From Verrucomicrobiota bacterium (GTDB taxonomy: Bacteria; Verrucomicrobiota; Verrucomicrobiia; Chthoniobacterales; UBA10450), in contig JAFASN010000012.1 of assembly GCA_019244415.1 (NCBI GenBank), positions 1 to 49,095 of the forward strand: a stretch of 49,095 nucleotides of DNA. Direction: 5' to 3'. Below, piece by piece: positions 9,062-16,808 of the stretch; positions within the stretch are counted from its first letter, which is position 1, and each line of letters begins with the position of its first letter. The notes below the pieces were generated by a model. It was given only the letters and a program-made list of their open reading frames with translations. It was not told the DNA's origin and made no database searches. A program made the position numbers and the translations under genes.

Positions 9062-9667
9062 TTAGCCGCGGCCAAATGCCGCTGTCTTGACCGGCTCATC
9101 GTGCCGCAGCACTTCGGGCCGTGTGTGCCCGGGCTTGTTCGCGTTCGAGTTTCCGCTGAGCGCGGCGCCGGAACTGGTCACTTCAGATTTGCCGATGAAA
9201 GTGGCGCCTTCTTCGATGACGAGGCGAGCAGCTTTCAGATCACCCTGTAATGTGCAACGCGACTTCAGCTCGCACCGCTCAGCCACCGTGATGTTGCCAT
9301 GTACTTTACCATAAACGGTGATCGATTTGGTCTTCACTTCGCCGCGAATATCGGCGTTCTCACCGATGGTGAGTACACCATCGGAATTGATTTCGCCTTC
9401 CACTTTGCCGTCGATGAGCAGCTCCTTCTGGAATTTGATCGAGCCTTTAATTTCGACGTCGCTCGAAAGTACGTCTTTGCCACTGTGTTCTGCCATAGGT
9501 TTTGGGTAATCGGTTAACGTTGTTCTTGTTGGTTCTTCGCGTTGGACGGGTCGGGGCTGTTCTACCCGCGCCGGTTCCGGCCTGGCATGCTCCACCTCCG
9601 TGTTCGCGTTCTGCGACCCTTCGCCGACCGACGTCATCGGCTTCTGCGGGATAAATTTTTTCAGCAC
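9062..9667 (-). CDS. Bactofilin (polymer-forming cytoskeletal protein)
   Basis: The 201-residue protein has a disordered Glu/Pro/Arg-rich N-terminus (about 1-65), then the bactofilin beta-helix with VEIKGSIKFQKELLIDGKVE, GEINSDGVLTIGENADIRGE and VYGKVHGNITVAERCEL (about 68-160), and a Ser/Asn-rich tail. Bactofilins form filaments that usually organise cell shape or polar machinery from the inner face of the membrane. The start is uncertain: GTG at 9667 gives the longest product, but the ATG eleven codons in (MTSVGEG) is also possible and neither has a clear ribosome site. It is first in a three-gene set with the zinc-ribbon bactofilin and DUF5069. Confidence 0.88.
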   Translation of the reverse strand: MLKKFIPQKPMTSVGEGSQNANTEVEHARPEPARVEQPRPVQREEPTRTTLTDYPKPMAEHSGKDVLSSDVEIKGSIKFQKELLIDGKVEGEINSDGVLTIGENADIRGEVKTKSITVYGKVHGNITVAERCELKSRCTLQGDLKAARLVIEEGATFIGKSEVTSSGAALSGNSNANKPGHTRPEVLRHDEPVKTAAFGRG

Positions 9668-9733
9668 GCGGCAGTATGGTAATCCCCACCCTCCATGTCA
9701 ACGGATAGCTGCGTTTCGCGCCCAGTTTTCCGC

Positions 9734-11239
9734 TCATTTTTTGACCCGATAGAGCTTGAATCGCGCCGTTTGGGCGACCAACTGCAAAAAAGCCGGTGCG
9801 CGACTGGGATGACGATCCAGTACGTAGCACATCGCATCGGGCGAGACAGGCTCGTCGAGAATGGCAGAGCTGTTGGCGGCGAGCCGATCGGCATCATAGC
9901 TCACGATCCACTGCACGCGGCGCCGCACGCAAATTTCGCTCGCATTTTGTGGTTTAGTTGTCGCGTAAAATCTGGCTGAATCTACTGTGCCGGCGATTGT
10001 TTCGTGTGAACTGCCTGACACGCCCGGCTCGTTTGACCAGTAGCTTATCGCTGGCGAAAACCACCACGGGGCCAGAAATGCGCCATCGACTTCGGCGCTG
10101 AGCGCGCGCAGTTCTTGCCCTTCTCGAACCCCGTCAACTCCGTGATCAATCGAGCGGTCCCAAGCCTGCGCTACCGGCCAAAGCGAGACGAAGAAAAGCG
10201 CAATGCCGAGGTGCCGGTTCGGAATGGATTGCAAAAGCGCAGGCGCAACAAGCGCAAAGAACAAAACGAAGAAGTAACTCCACCGCGCCTGCGTGATTGT
10301 CAGCGCAAAAGTGACGAGGAGGAGCACGAGCAGAAACGCAGGCGCATTTCGTTTCCAGAACAGAATCGGCGTCAGCAAAACAAGCCAGCCGCACCATTCA
10401 AACCAGAGCGTACTTGGAATGCGGACGCGGTGAAGCTCTCCCACCGTAGCGCCCCAGTTCTGCAACGCCCACGCTAGCCGCGGGTCGGGCCATGCTGGCG
10501 CTCTTCGCTCGACTACGATGGCGACGAGTAGTACAGCCGCGAAGACAATCCATTTCAGCCAATCCGTGGAATCGCGCCGCGGCCCTCGCCAGAAATATTT
10601 CGCGCCGTGAACGGCCATGACAGTGCCCATTACAAGCAGCGGCTCATAAAGCGACACCCAGAGCGCTATCGCCCATGCTGCTCCGGCCGTGAAACTCCAC
10701 GCGGGTGATGGTTCACTTAGCAAAATCCAGTCGGCGCAAACGGCTACTGCGATCAATGCGATGAGAAGCGATTGATGGTCAGGCCGGCCCAGCGCAGTTC
10801 CATGCGCGAGAATGGGTGAGACTCCGTAGATGATCAGCGCAGCGAAGCGGAAACGAAGACGAATCCGGCGCGTCCACCAGCAAAGAAAAATTCCGAGTAC
10901 AACCGCGATGAGGGGCGAAACGAATGCGCCGGCGAGATCGAGCGCACGATCTGAAAACGGGCTGAGTACGGCCGCGAGCGCCACGATCAGGTAATCGAAG
11001 GGCGCAGTTGCATGGGGCGAAATGCCGTCGGGAAAGTTCTCAAAATCGTGGTGCCGAATGATCGTGCCCGGATGCTCGAGGCAGATGCGCGCCCGCGTCA
11101 TGCGCGAGTAACAATCCGCATCGACAAAATAAATGTTCCCGTCACCGCCGAAGACATCGCGGTAATTCGCGCAACGCGTGACGAGCACGAGCGCGCTGAT
11201 TAGAAGGATTTCGCCTGCGAAAAGAATGCGCTGTCGCAC
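9734..11239 (-). CDS. STT3/AglB-like GT-C membrane glycosyltransferase
   Basis: This 501-residue polytopic membrane protein resembles the oligosaccharyltransferase STT3/AglB/PglB superfamily. Seen directly: Asp40 and Asp42 in YFVDADCYSRMTRAR on the first external loop, the NFPDGISPH-x-TAPFDYLI stretch, a second acidic motif GRPDHQSLL (Asp154-His155), about ten hydrophobic helices to about residue 375, then a soluble tail with APWWFSPAISYWSNEPGV near 395, reminiscent of the WWD-type acceptor motif. In the family these acidic residues bind metal and the lipid-linked glycan. The protein is shorter than archaeal AglB and the tail is small, so it may transfer a monosaccharide or act on lipids instead. 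Start is GTG at 11239, nine bases after the upstream GIY-YIG remnant. Confidence 0.7.
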   Translation of the reverse strand: MRQRILFAGEILLISALVLVTRCANYRDVFGGDGNIYFVDADCYSRMTRARICLEHPGTIIRHHDFENFPDGISPHATAPFDYLIVALAAVLSPFSDRALDLAGAFVSPLIAVVLGIFLCWWTRRIRLRFRFAALIIYGVSPILAHGTALGRPDHQSLLIALIAVAVCADWILLSEPSPAWSFTAGAAWAIALWVSLYEPLLVMGTVMAVHGAKYFWRGPRRDSTDWLKWIVFAAVLLVAIVVERRAPAWPDPRLAWALQNWGATVGELHRVRIPSTLWFEWCGWLVLLTPILFWKRNAPAFLLVLLLVTFALTITQARWSYFFVLFFALVAPALLQSIPNRHLGIALFFVSLWPVAQAWDRSIDHGVDGVREGQELRALSAEVDGAFLAPWWFSPAISYWSNEPGVSGSSHETIAGTVDSARFYATTKPQNASEICVRRRVQWIVSYDADRLAANSSAILDEPVSPDAMCYVLDRHPSRAPAFLQLVAQTARFKLYRVKK

Positions 11240-11248
11240 TTCCGCTCT

Positions 11249-11498
11249 TCAGAAGTGGCGCCGTGCGAACTCGCGACCGGAGCCAGATTTCAGGTAACGC
11301 TCGAATTTTCGCGCTCTCGCTTCATCACTGGACGCGATGGCTGTCTCGATTCTCCATGGCTGGTGCGCTGAAGTGTGCGCGCACTTGCCTCGATTGTGTT
11401 CCGCCAACCGCTCCCTCAAGTCACGCGTCGAACCCGTGTAGTGGCATAGTGTCATGGGCTTCATTTACGCGAATGTAGACATAAACGAACGTGTTCAT
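11249..11498 (-). pseudogene. GIY-YIG nuclease-domain gene, frameshifted
   Basis: From an ATG at 11498 one frame encodes MNTFVYVYIRVNEAHDT, the typical start of small UvrC-like GIY-YIG proteins. The rest of the domain, HYTGSTRDLRERLAEHNRGK and later RARKFERYLKSGSGREF, lies in another frame that is open from about 11464 to the stop at 11249. Joining the two needs a one-base change near 11442-11450. Family members are stand-alone 80-100 residue proteins, so the combined length (about 82) fits. It is either a recent pseudogene, a sequence error or, less likely, a programmed frameshift. Confidence 0.75.
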
Positions 11499-11576
11499 CG
11501 GCTGGCATGCCAAGCCGTAGTCTTTGCCGTGCCGGGAGGAAAGCTTGATTTCAGCCCGCCTTCACTTCGTTCCGGG

Positions 11577-11611
11577 CAGCTTCGCCTTTTGCTGCGCGGC
11601 AAAGCGAAGGC

Positions 11612-11613
<2 letters not shown>
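11577..11613 (-). other. Stem-loop at the 3' end of tRNA-Ile
   Basis: Arms cagcttcgc (from 11577) and gcgaaggctg (to 11613), with further pairing of cttttgc and gcaaag, form a long imperfect hairpin that begins at the tRNA 3' end on the transcribed strand. There is no T-run, so it is more likely a processing or transcript-end structure than a textbook terminator. Confidence 0.4.
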
Positions 11614-11685
<72 letters not shown>

Positions 11686-11707
11686 TTTTGCTGAATGGAA
11701 AGAATAC

Positions 11708-11774
11708 CGCGTTTGCTACCGCGACCAACCCCGAATACTTTCGGGGCTGCTCTAACCGCTGAGCTACAGGCCCG
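11708..11774 (-). pseudogene. Degenerate second copy of tRNA-Ile (5' half intact)
   Basis: Positions 11747-11774 repeat exactly the first 28 bases of the neighbouring tRNA region (acceptor 5' strand, D-arm and AGAGCAG), and the flank ttgctga is repeated too. After that the anticodon arm is replaced by a perfect 7-bp hairpin with a TACT-type loop (11729-11746), the variable-loop TTGGTC is still in place, and the T-arm and 3' acceptor strand are lost. It cannot form a normal tRNA. It lies immediately upstream of the intact gene on the same strand. Confidence 0.75.
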
Positions 11775-11854
11775 CGTTGCTGATAGGGAGATTATCGCGA
11801 TTAGGGGCAAACGAAACGCTGCATCTAAGAACGGAACTCCAGCTCAGGCGCGTA

Positions 11855-12751
11855 CTATAGCATCTTTAATTCGCGCAAGTCTTCGCGCGGCTCGTCGAAA
11901 CTACAGCTGCCGAATGAGGTGATGAATGCGCGCTGCTTTGCGATGGCGGCCACGCCCATCTGAAAGTCGCGCCAGTGGAAGCTCTCATCGGTAAAGCGGA
12001 ACGCGCCGGCATCTTCATCTTCGAGCATCGCCGTACTTTGCTCTTCGTCCCACTTCTGTTCGCGCGCGAAAAGCCCGGCGCCGAGCACATTTAAGAACCC
12101 GTGCATGGTTGTCTTCACTTCTTCGCGAAACATGCGCACGGGATGATGCAATCCGGCGGTGAATTTCACCGGCACGTTGTACTTTGCTGCCGTGACGAGG
12201 ACGCGCGCGATCTGCCGCGAAGTGGGAAATGCGTCCGCCGTCACACCGCCGGTGCGCAGTTTAAACCCGAGCGGCTGCGCGCCCGACGAGCCCTGGCTTG
12301 CGGCGAGCATCTCGATTGTTCGCGGCGCGTCATCCGGCGCTGCTTCCCAAAAGGTGCGCAGCGGAAGTGTACTCACAGCAGTAACACCGGCCGGCAACGG
12401 CATTTCGAGTTGCTCGATTTGCACAACGTCTCTGGCGTCTGCACGTAATTGGCGCACACCTTTGCTGATGTTCTTTAACTCTTCGGCGTAATCGATCGCG
12501 TTGATTGTTCTGGGACCAAGTGCGGAAAGCCGGAGCGGTTTTTCGCTGCTGAATTGCGAAACCAGCCATGCGGCATCGCCAAACTTCGCGATGGGGAGGA
12601 CAAAGGTGGAGAGCATCCACGCATCCTCACTGTCGAGATAAGCGCGGTAGTTTTTTAGTGCCGGCTCAAGTTGAAGCGAGGCGGGCGGGAACAGTCCGGC
12701 GTAGTCGATCGATCTGGCCATGAAGGCGCGCAATGCCGGCGAAACATTCAT
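11855..12751 (-). CDS. Conserved protein of unknown function (IDYAGLFPPA type)
   Basis: I recognise no named domain in this 298-residue soluble protein. Notable stretches are ARSIDYAGLFPPASLQLEPAL near the N-terminus, GFKLRTGGVTADAFPTSRQI in the middle and VPVKFTAGLHHPVRMF (about 225-240); the clustered TGG, Lys-Phe-Thr-Ala-Gly and His-His residues look like an alpha/beta-barrel phosphate or metal site. The ATG at 12751 overlaps the stop of the epimerase-like gene as ATGA, so it is chosen over an upstream in-frame ATG at 12781. Coupling to the epimerase suggests a shared role in sugar or small-molecule metabolism, which is inference. Confidence 0.75.
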   Translation of the reverse strand: MNVSPALRAFMARSIDYAGLFPPASLQLEPALKNYRAYLDSEDAWMLSTFVLPIAKFGDAAWLVSQFSSEKPLRLSALGPRTINAIDYAEELKNISKGVRQLRADARDVVQIEQLEMPLPAGVTAVSTLPLRTFWEAAPDDAPRTIEMLAASQGSSGAQPLGFKLRTGGVTADAFPTSRQIARVLVTAAKYNVPVKFTAGLHHPVRMFREEVKTTMHGFLNVLGAGLFAREQKWDEEQSTAMLEDEDAGAFRFTDESFHWRDFQMGVAAIAKQRAFITSFGSCSFDEPREDLRELKML

Positions 12752-13794
12752 CTCGTTAGTAGGCGCGGAGAGATCGAACACTCCGCGGTGAGTTTGCCCT
12801 CTGGCGGAATTATCTGGATGCCGAGCTTGTCTTCAAACGCCCGTTGCTCGTGCGCATCCGTAAGACCCCAGCAAGGCTCGATGCAAAGAAATGGTCCGCC
12901 ATTCGACCAAAGCGTGAGGTATGGTGCGCTGCCGCTGTTAACCGTAACCGCGCGCTCACTCTCTCGATCTTCAAAGACAAACTCGCGCGACTCGAGGTGA
13001 ACTAATTCCAGAATAAACGAGCCCGGCAGTTCCTCGCGCTTGAACGGCATCGGGCCGCCGGCAAATTCGATATCCTGCGTCTCGCCCGAAAGATAATTGC
13101 CGGGCGAAAAATAGCGGCGATACACGCCGGCCGGCATGTTGAGTACAAAGCTTTCGAATGAATGCGCACCGAATCCGGGATGAATGCCAAAGCCGACATG
13201 CGCCGACAACTGCGGCTCATGGTTAATGAACGAAAATTTGACCTGCACGGCTGCGTCATCGCCGACGTGTTCTTTGTCATGCGGAGGCGAACGAAGCGAA
13301 GTTGACGGATCCCGCGGCGTTCCCTTTAAGCTTGTACTATGGGATTCCTCGGCTTCGCTCGGCATGACTGAGTCGAGCGAGTACGTGAGCTCAAGGCTTA
13401 CATTCAGCGGGTACTCCGTCGGCGAAAAATCTTCCGGCGTAATGCGCAATGTGATCGCGCCATCGCGCTGATCGGCCAGGTGCCAGGTTTTGCTGCGTGC
13501 AAAACTGTGCGTGCCTCCGCGAATCTCGTGTCCACGGTAAAAGGATCGCTGATCTTTTAATCGGTGCAGGTAATAACCCATGATCGTGGCGTGATTGGCC
13601 CACCCACTCTCCGGCGCAACGAGATCGTTGTCGCGATGCAAAAAGCCGATCCATTCACCGGCGGAGTTGCGGCGTTCAATGCTGATCAGCTCCGCGCCGA
13701 GACGCGAAACACCGATGCGCAAACCTGCCTCGAGGTTCTCCAGCCAATTGATAGTACGGCCGCTGCGCGTTTCTTCGCGAGAAAAAAAGGTCAT
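12748..13794 (-). CDS. Aldose 1-epimerase-family protein carrying an inserted repeat
   Basis: The 348-residue protein has the beta-sandwich pattern of the galactose mutarotase superfamily: GVSRLGAELISIERR near the N-terminus, NHATIMGYYLHRLKDQ-like middle, VGFGIHPGFG (catalytic His region) and PYLTLWSNGGPFLCIEPCWG (catalytic Glu region), closest to the LacX/YeaD-like branch. Substrate is unknown. Residues about 143-173 are encoded by a 93-bp palindromic element (13276-13368) that is not part of the fold. ATG at 13794 is preferred over a TTG at 13809. It lies 34 bases downstream of glutamate dehydrogenase and overlaps the next gene by four bases. Confidence 0.8.
   Translation of the reverse strand: MTFFSREETRSGRTINWLENLEAGLRIGVSRLGAELISIERRNSAGEWIGFLHRDNDLVAPESGWANHATIMGYYLHRLKDQRSFYRGHEIRGGTHSFARSKTWHLADQRDGAITLRITPEDFSPTEYPLNVSLELTYSLDSVMPSEAEESHSTSLKGTPRDPSTSLRSPPHDKEHVGDDAAVQVKFSFINHEPQLSAHVGFGIHPGFGAHSFESFVLNMPAGVYRRYFSPGNYLSGETQDIEFAGGPMPFKREELPGSFILELVHLESREFVFEDRESERAVTVNSGSAPYLTLWSNGGPFLCIEPCWGLTDAHEQRAFEDKLGIQIIPPEGKLTAECSISPRLLTR
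13276..13368. repeat. 93-bp inverted-repeat element inside a coding region
   Basis: The ends are GTCATGC (13276) and GCATGAC (to 13368). The two arms are imperfect complements: 13276-13313 contains GAACGAAGCGAAGTTGACGG-ATCCC and 13341-13368 contains GGGATTCCTCGGCTTCGCTC. A 27-base centre separates them. The element is exactly 31 codons long and open in the epimerase frame. It resembles the widespread 'GTCATnCCGAGCGAAG...GAnGGATCCC' type of dispersed bacterial repeat. Confidence 0.8.
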
Positions 13795-13828
13795 TGAGTA
13801 CGAACGCAAGCCGAACGCTTGCGCGACG

Positions 13829-15103
13829 TCACGGGAAAAGGCCGCGCGTGGCTTTCGCTTTCATCACGCGCTCAACGCCGATGGCCATCGCGGCCATGCG
13901 ATGCGAGATTTTGTGGGCTTTGGCGCGGCGAATCACCTGCGTGAATGAGTGCTCCATGATGCGGAAAAGTTTGTCGGTGACTTCCGTCTCCGTCCACATG
14001 AATGCCTGTAAGCCCTGCACCCATTCAAAGTACGAAACGATCACACCGCCGGCATTGCACAAGATATCGGGAATGACAAAGATCTCGTCCCAGCGTTTGT
14101 CCAGAATCTTGTCCGCCTCGGGAGTGGTGGGCCCGTTCGCGCCCTCAGCCAGAATCCGGCACTGCAATCTGCCCGCATTCTTCTCCGTGATCACGCGATC
14201 GACGGCGCATGGTGCGAGTACGTCGCATTTTTGCACGAGCAACTCTTTCGGGTCGATGCGGTCAGCTTCATGGAAGCCGCGCAGGTTGCCCTTTTTGCCG
14301 ACGTGCTGCTCTGCCGCTTTCATGTCGATGCCCGCGGGATTATAAATGGCCGCGTAGGCATCACTGATGCCGACGATTTTCACGCCCGTTTTTAGCGCCA
14401 GCGATAACGCTGCCACGGAACCAACGTTGCCAAATCCCTGCACGATCGCGGTGCAATTTTCCGGATCCATTTTCAGCAAATCCATCGCGCGCTCGATCAG
14501 GTAAACAACGCCGCGGCCGGTCGCTTCCCGCCGTCCTTCGGTGCCGCCGATGGAGACAGGCTTGCCGGTCACGATCTCGCTCACGGAGTAGCCCTGGTAA
14601 ACCGAGTACGTATCCATGAACCACGCCATGACTTGCTCGTTCGTGCCCATGTCCGGTCCCATGATGTCGGTATGCGGGCCGACGAACGGAATCATTTCCT
14701 GCATGTAACGGCGCGAGACCGCTTCCAGCTCGTTACGTGAAAGCTTAGTCGGATCACAAGCGATCCCGCCTTTCGCGCCGCCGTAGGGCAAACCGGCGAG
14801 CGCGCATTTCCAGCTCATCCACATGGCGAGCGCGGCGGTTTCGCCCATGGAAAGGTCCGGCGCGAATCGCGTGCCGCCTTTCGTTGGCCCCAGGGTGAGG
14901 TGATGCTGCACACGGTAACCTTGGAAAGTCTGAGTACTGCCATCATCCATATGGACCGGTAAGGTCACGGCCACCGCCCGCTTCGGCAGCATCAGCCGCT
15001 CGCGGTGGTTCTGGTCAATGTGAAGATAATCGGCGATGACGCGGAATTGCTCGCATGCCATGCGAAAAACGACGTCGTCATAAATGCTGAGCGCAGAACT
15101 CAT
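13829..15103 (-). CDS. gdhA: Glutamate dehydrogenase (Glu/Leu/Phe/Val family)
   Basis: The 424-residue protein matches the length of hexameric GDH of the NAD type (GudB/RocG-like). Visible are the substrate-binding stretch HHLTLGPTKGGTRFAPDLS, the catalytic-lysine motif LPYGGAKGGIACDP (about 105-118), GPDMGTNEQVMAWF, the Rossmann motif VQGFGNVGS (about 223-231) and AEGANGPTTPEAD toward the end. It links 2-oxoglutarate and ammonia with glutamate in the cytosol. It heads a minus-strand group with the epimerase-like gene. Cofactor preference cannot be settled from sequence alone, and gudB/rocG would be equally valid names. Confidence 0.92.
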   Translation of the reverse strand: MSSALSIYDDVVFRMACEQFRVIADYLHIDQNHRERLMLPKRAVAVTLPVHMDDGSTQTFQGYRVQHHLTLGPTKGGTRFAPDLSMGETAALAMWMSWKCALAGLPYGGAKGGIACDPTKLSRNELEAVSRRYMQEMIPFVGPHTDIMGPDMGTNEQVMAWFMDTYSVYQGYSVSEIVTGKPVSIGGTEGRREATGRGVVYLIERAMDLLKMDPENCTAIVQGFGNVGSVAALSLALKTGVKIVGISDAYAAIYNPAGIDMKAAEQHVGKKGNLRGFHEADRIDPKELLVQKCDVLAPCAVDRVITEKNAGRLQCRILAEGANGPTTPEADKILDKRWDEIFVIPDILCNAGGVIVSYFEWVQGLQAFMWTETEVTDKLFRIMEHSFTQVIRRAKAHKISHRMAAMAIGVERVMKAKATRGLFP

Positions 15104-15233
15104 GAGATAGAGGACGCGAGAACCGCGCCGAAAGCTCGTATTTCCGGTGTGGAAGCTGTTGTGTCAAACGCCGCCTGCAAGACCGTAATCTCTCTGATCT
15201 TTACATCGCAGCGGTGTCACCCAAGTTGAGACG
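15104..15233. other. Divergent intergenic region between gdhA and PLP enzyme
   Basis: 130 bases between divergent genes. No riboswitch, operator palindrome or convincing sigma-70 promoter was recognised. Confidence 0.3.
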
Positions 15234-16370
15234 ATGAAGCACGGGAGGCGCCCTCACATAGAAACCATCGCTGTTCACGCGGGACAGGAAATCGAGGCGG
15301 GAACTGGCGCAGTAACGCCGCCGATTTATCTCTCCACCACCTTCGAGCGCGACGTGGAGGGGACGTATTCGCGCGGGTTCATGTACTCGCGTAATGACAA
15401 CCCGAACCGGCAGGCGCTCGAACGCGGCGTTGCCACGCTGGAGGGCGGCGAAGCGGCCGCGGCATTCGGCAGCGGCATGGCGGCAGGAATGGCAATATTC
15501 CAGGCGCTGAACGCGGCCGACCATGTACTGGCCCACGCGGACGCGTACTATGGCATGACGCGATTACTGCGCGAGCTGTTTCTACGCTGGAAACTCGAAG
15601 CAGACTTCATCGATATGAGCGACCTCGCGGCCGTGAAAAGGGCCGTGCGCGCGAACACCAGGCTCGCCTGGATCGAGACGCCATCGAATCCGCTCTGGCG
15701 CATTGTTGATATCAAGGCTGTGGCGGAAATCGTGCACGAGGCGGCGGCAATTTGTGTTTGCGACAACACGTGCACACCTACTTTGCAGCGGCCATTCGAG
15801 CTCGGCGCCGATATTGTGCACTACTCGACGACGAAGTACTTCGGCGGCCACTGCGATGTGCTTGGCGGCATCGCCGTGAGTAAAAAAGAGGACGAGTTCT
15901 TTCAACGGATTCGCGCGATTCAGTACGTGGGCGGCGCAGTTCCCTCACCGTTCGATTGCTGGCTCATTTTGCGCGGCATGCGCACGCTGCCGTGGCGGAT
16001 GCGCGCCCACTCTGAGAACGCGATGAAAGTGGCGCAATTTCTCGCGCAGCACCCGCGTGTGGAGCGCGTGTACTACCCGGGGTTGCCGTCACACGCTGGC
16101 CATGAGATTGCGCGCAAGCAGATGTCAATGTTCAGCGGAATGCTGTCCTTTGAGGTGAAAGGCGGACGTGATCCGGCGATGCAAGTCGCTGCCAGGACAA
16201 AGATTTTCACGCGCGCGACCAGCCTCGGCGGAGTAGAAAGCCTGATCGAACACCGCGCGTCGATTGAGGGTGCAGCTTCGCGCTCGCCCGAAGGGTTGCT
16301 GCGCGTATCAATTGGGCTGGAGAACGCTGAGGATTTGATCGCTGACCTGAGCGAAGCGCTCGCTGGTTAG
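15234..16370 (+). CDS. Cystathionine gamma-synthase/lyase-family PLP enzyme
   Basis: The 378-residue protein belongs to the Cys/Met-metabolism PLP enzymes. Seen are HIETIAVHAGQE, GAVTPPIYLSTTF, YSRNDNPNRQALE, AAFGSGMAAG (phosphate loop) and the PLP lysine Lys201 in VHYSTTKYFGGHCDVLGG. It ends with IEHRASIEG and LLRVSIGLENAEDLI, typical of the family. The usual activity is gamma-replacement or gamma/beta-elimination on homoserine derivatives, cystathionine or methionine. Sequence alone does not separate cystathionine gamma-synthase, gamma-lyase and methionine gamma-lyase. Confidence 0.88.
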   Translation: MKHGRRPHIETIAVHAGQEIEAGTGAVTPPIYLSTTFERDVEGTYSRGFMYSRNDNPNRQALERGVATLEGGEAAAAFGSGMAAGMAIFQALNAADHVLAHADAYYGMTRLLRELFLRWKLEADFIDMSDLAAVKRAVRANTRLAWIETPSNPLWRIVDIKAVAEIVHEAAAICVCDNTCTPTLQRPFELGADIVHYSTTKYFGGHCDVLGGIAVSKKEDEFFQRIRAIQYVGGAVPSPFDCWLILRGMRTLPWRMRAHSENAMKVAQFLAQHPRVERVYYPGLPSHAGHEIARKQMSMFSGMLSFEVKGGRDPAMQVAARTKIFTRATSLGGVESLIEHRASIEGAASRSPEGLLRVSIGLENAEDLIADLSEALAG

Positions 16371-16415
16371 GCTTATCCCTGAAGCAGCGCGACCATGATG
16401 CACGGACGCTGCACA

Positions 16416-16489
16416 CGTGCCTGGAGGGATTCGAACCCCCAACCTTCTGATCCGAAGTCAGAAGCTCTATCCGGTTGAGCTACAGGCAC
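16416..16489 (-). tRNA. tRNA-Arg(UCG)
   Basis: The minus strand gives acceptor GTGCCTG/CAGGCAC, D-arm GCTCAACCGGATAGAGC, anticodon stem TCTGA/TCAGA with loop CTTCGGA (anticodon TCG), and T-arm GGGGG-TTCGAAT-CCCTC. Discriminator is G and CCA is not encoded. It reads CGA and probably other CGN codons. Confidence 0.92.
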
Positions 16490-16582
16490 ACAAAGATTTC
16501 AGATTACCGAGTTGCGATTGTAGAAGCTAAACAGGTTCGCCGGTTCAATCGGCAATCGGCAATCGCAAATCGAAAATTTCAG

Positions 16583-16658
16583 TGGGGTGGCCAACGGGAC
16601 TCGAACCCGCAACAGCCAGAACCACAATCTGGAGCTCTACCATTGAGCTATGACCACC
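16583..16658 (-). tRNA. tRNA-His(GUG)
   Basis: The minus strand folds with acceptor GTGGTCA/TGGCCAC, D-arm AGCTCAATGGTAGAGC, anticodon loop TTGTGGT (anticodon GTG) and T-arm GCGGG-TTCGAGT-CCCGT. The base before position 1 is G, as expected for the histidine identity G-1, opposite discriminator C. CCA appears to be encoded (16583-16585), unlike the other tRNAs in this window. Confidence 0.9.
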
Positions 16659-16808
16659 AGCTGAGATCGGGAGTGTAATTGCCCGTCGCCGATTTGCAAA
16701 AGCAGCGCCAGGGGGCGTTTGGCACGGCCTGCGCTATTTAGGAAAGACGTGCTTCTCGACAGCGTTGCAACCGCCGCGCCGCCGACTATGATTGCCGCGC
16801 GTTCGCGC

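Noticed and set aside
8655-9250. Plus-strand open frames across the bactofilin genes
   Set aside because: They are shadows of the beta-helix and zinc-ribbon coding sequences on the minus strand.
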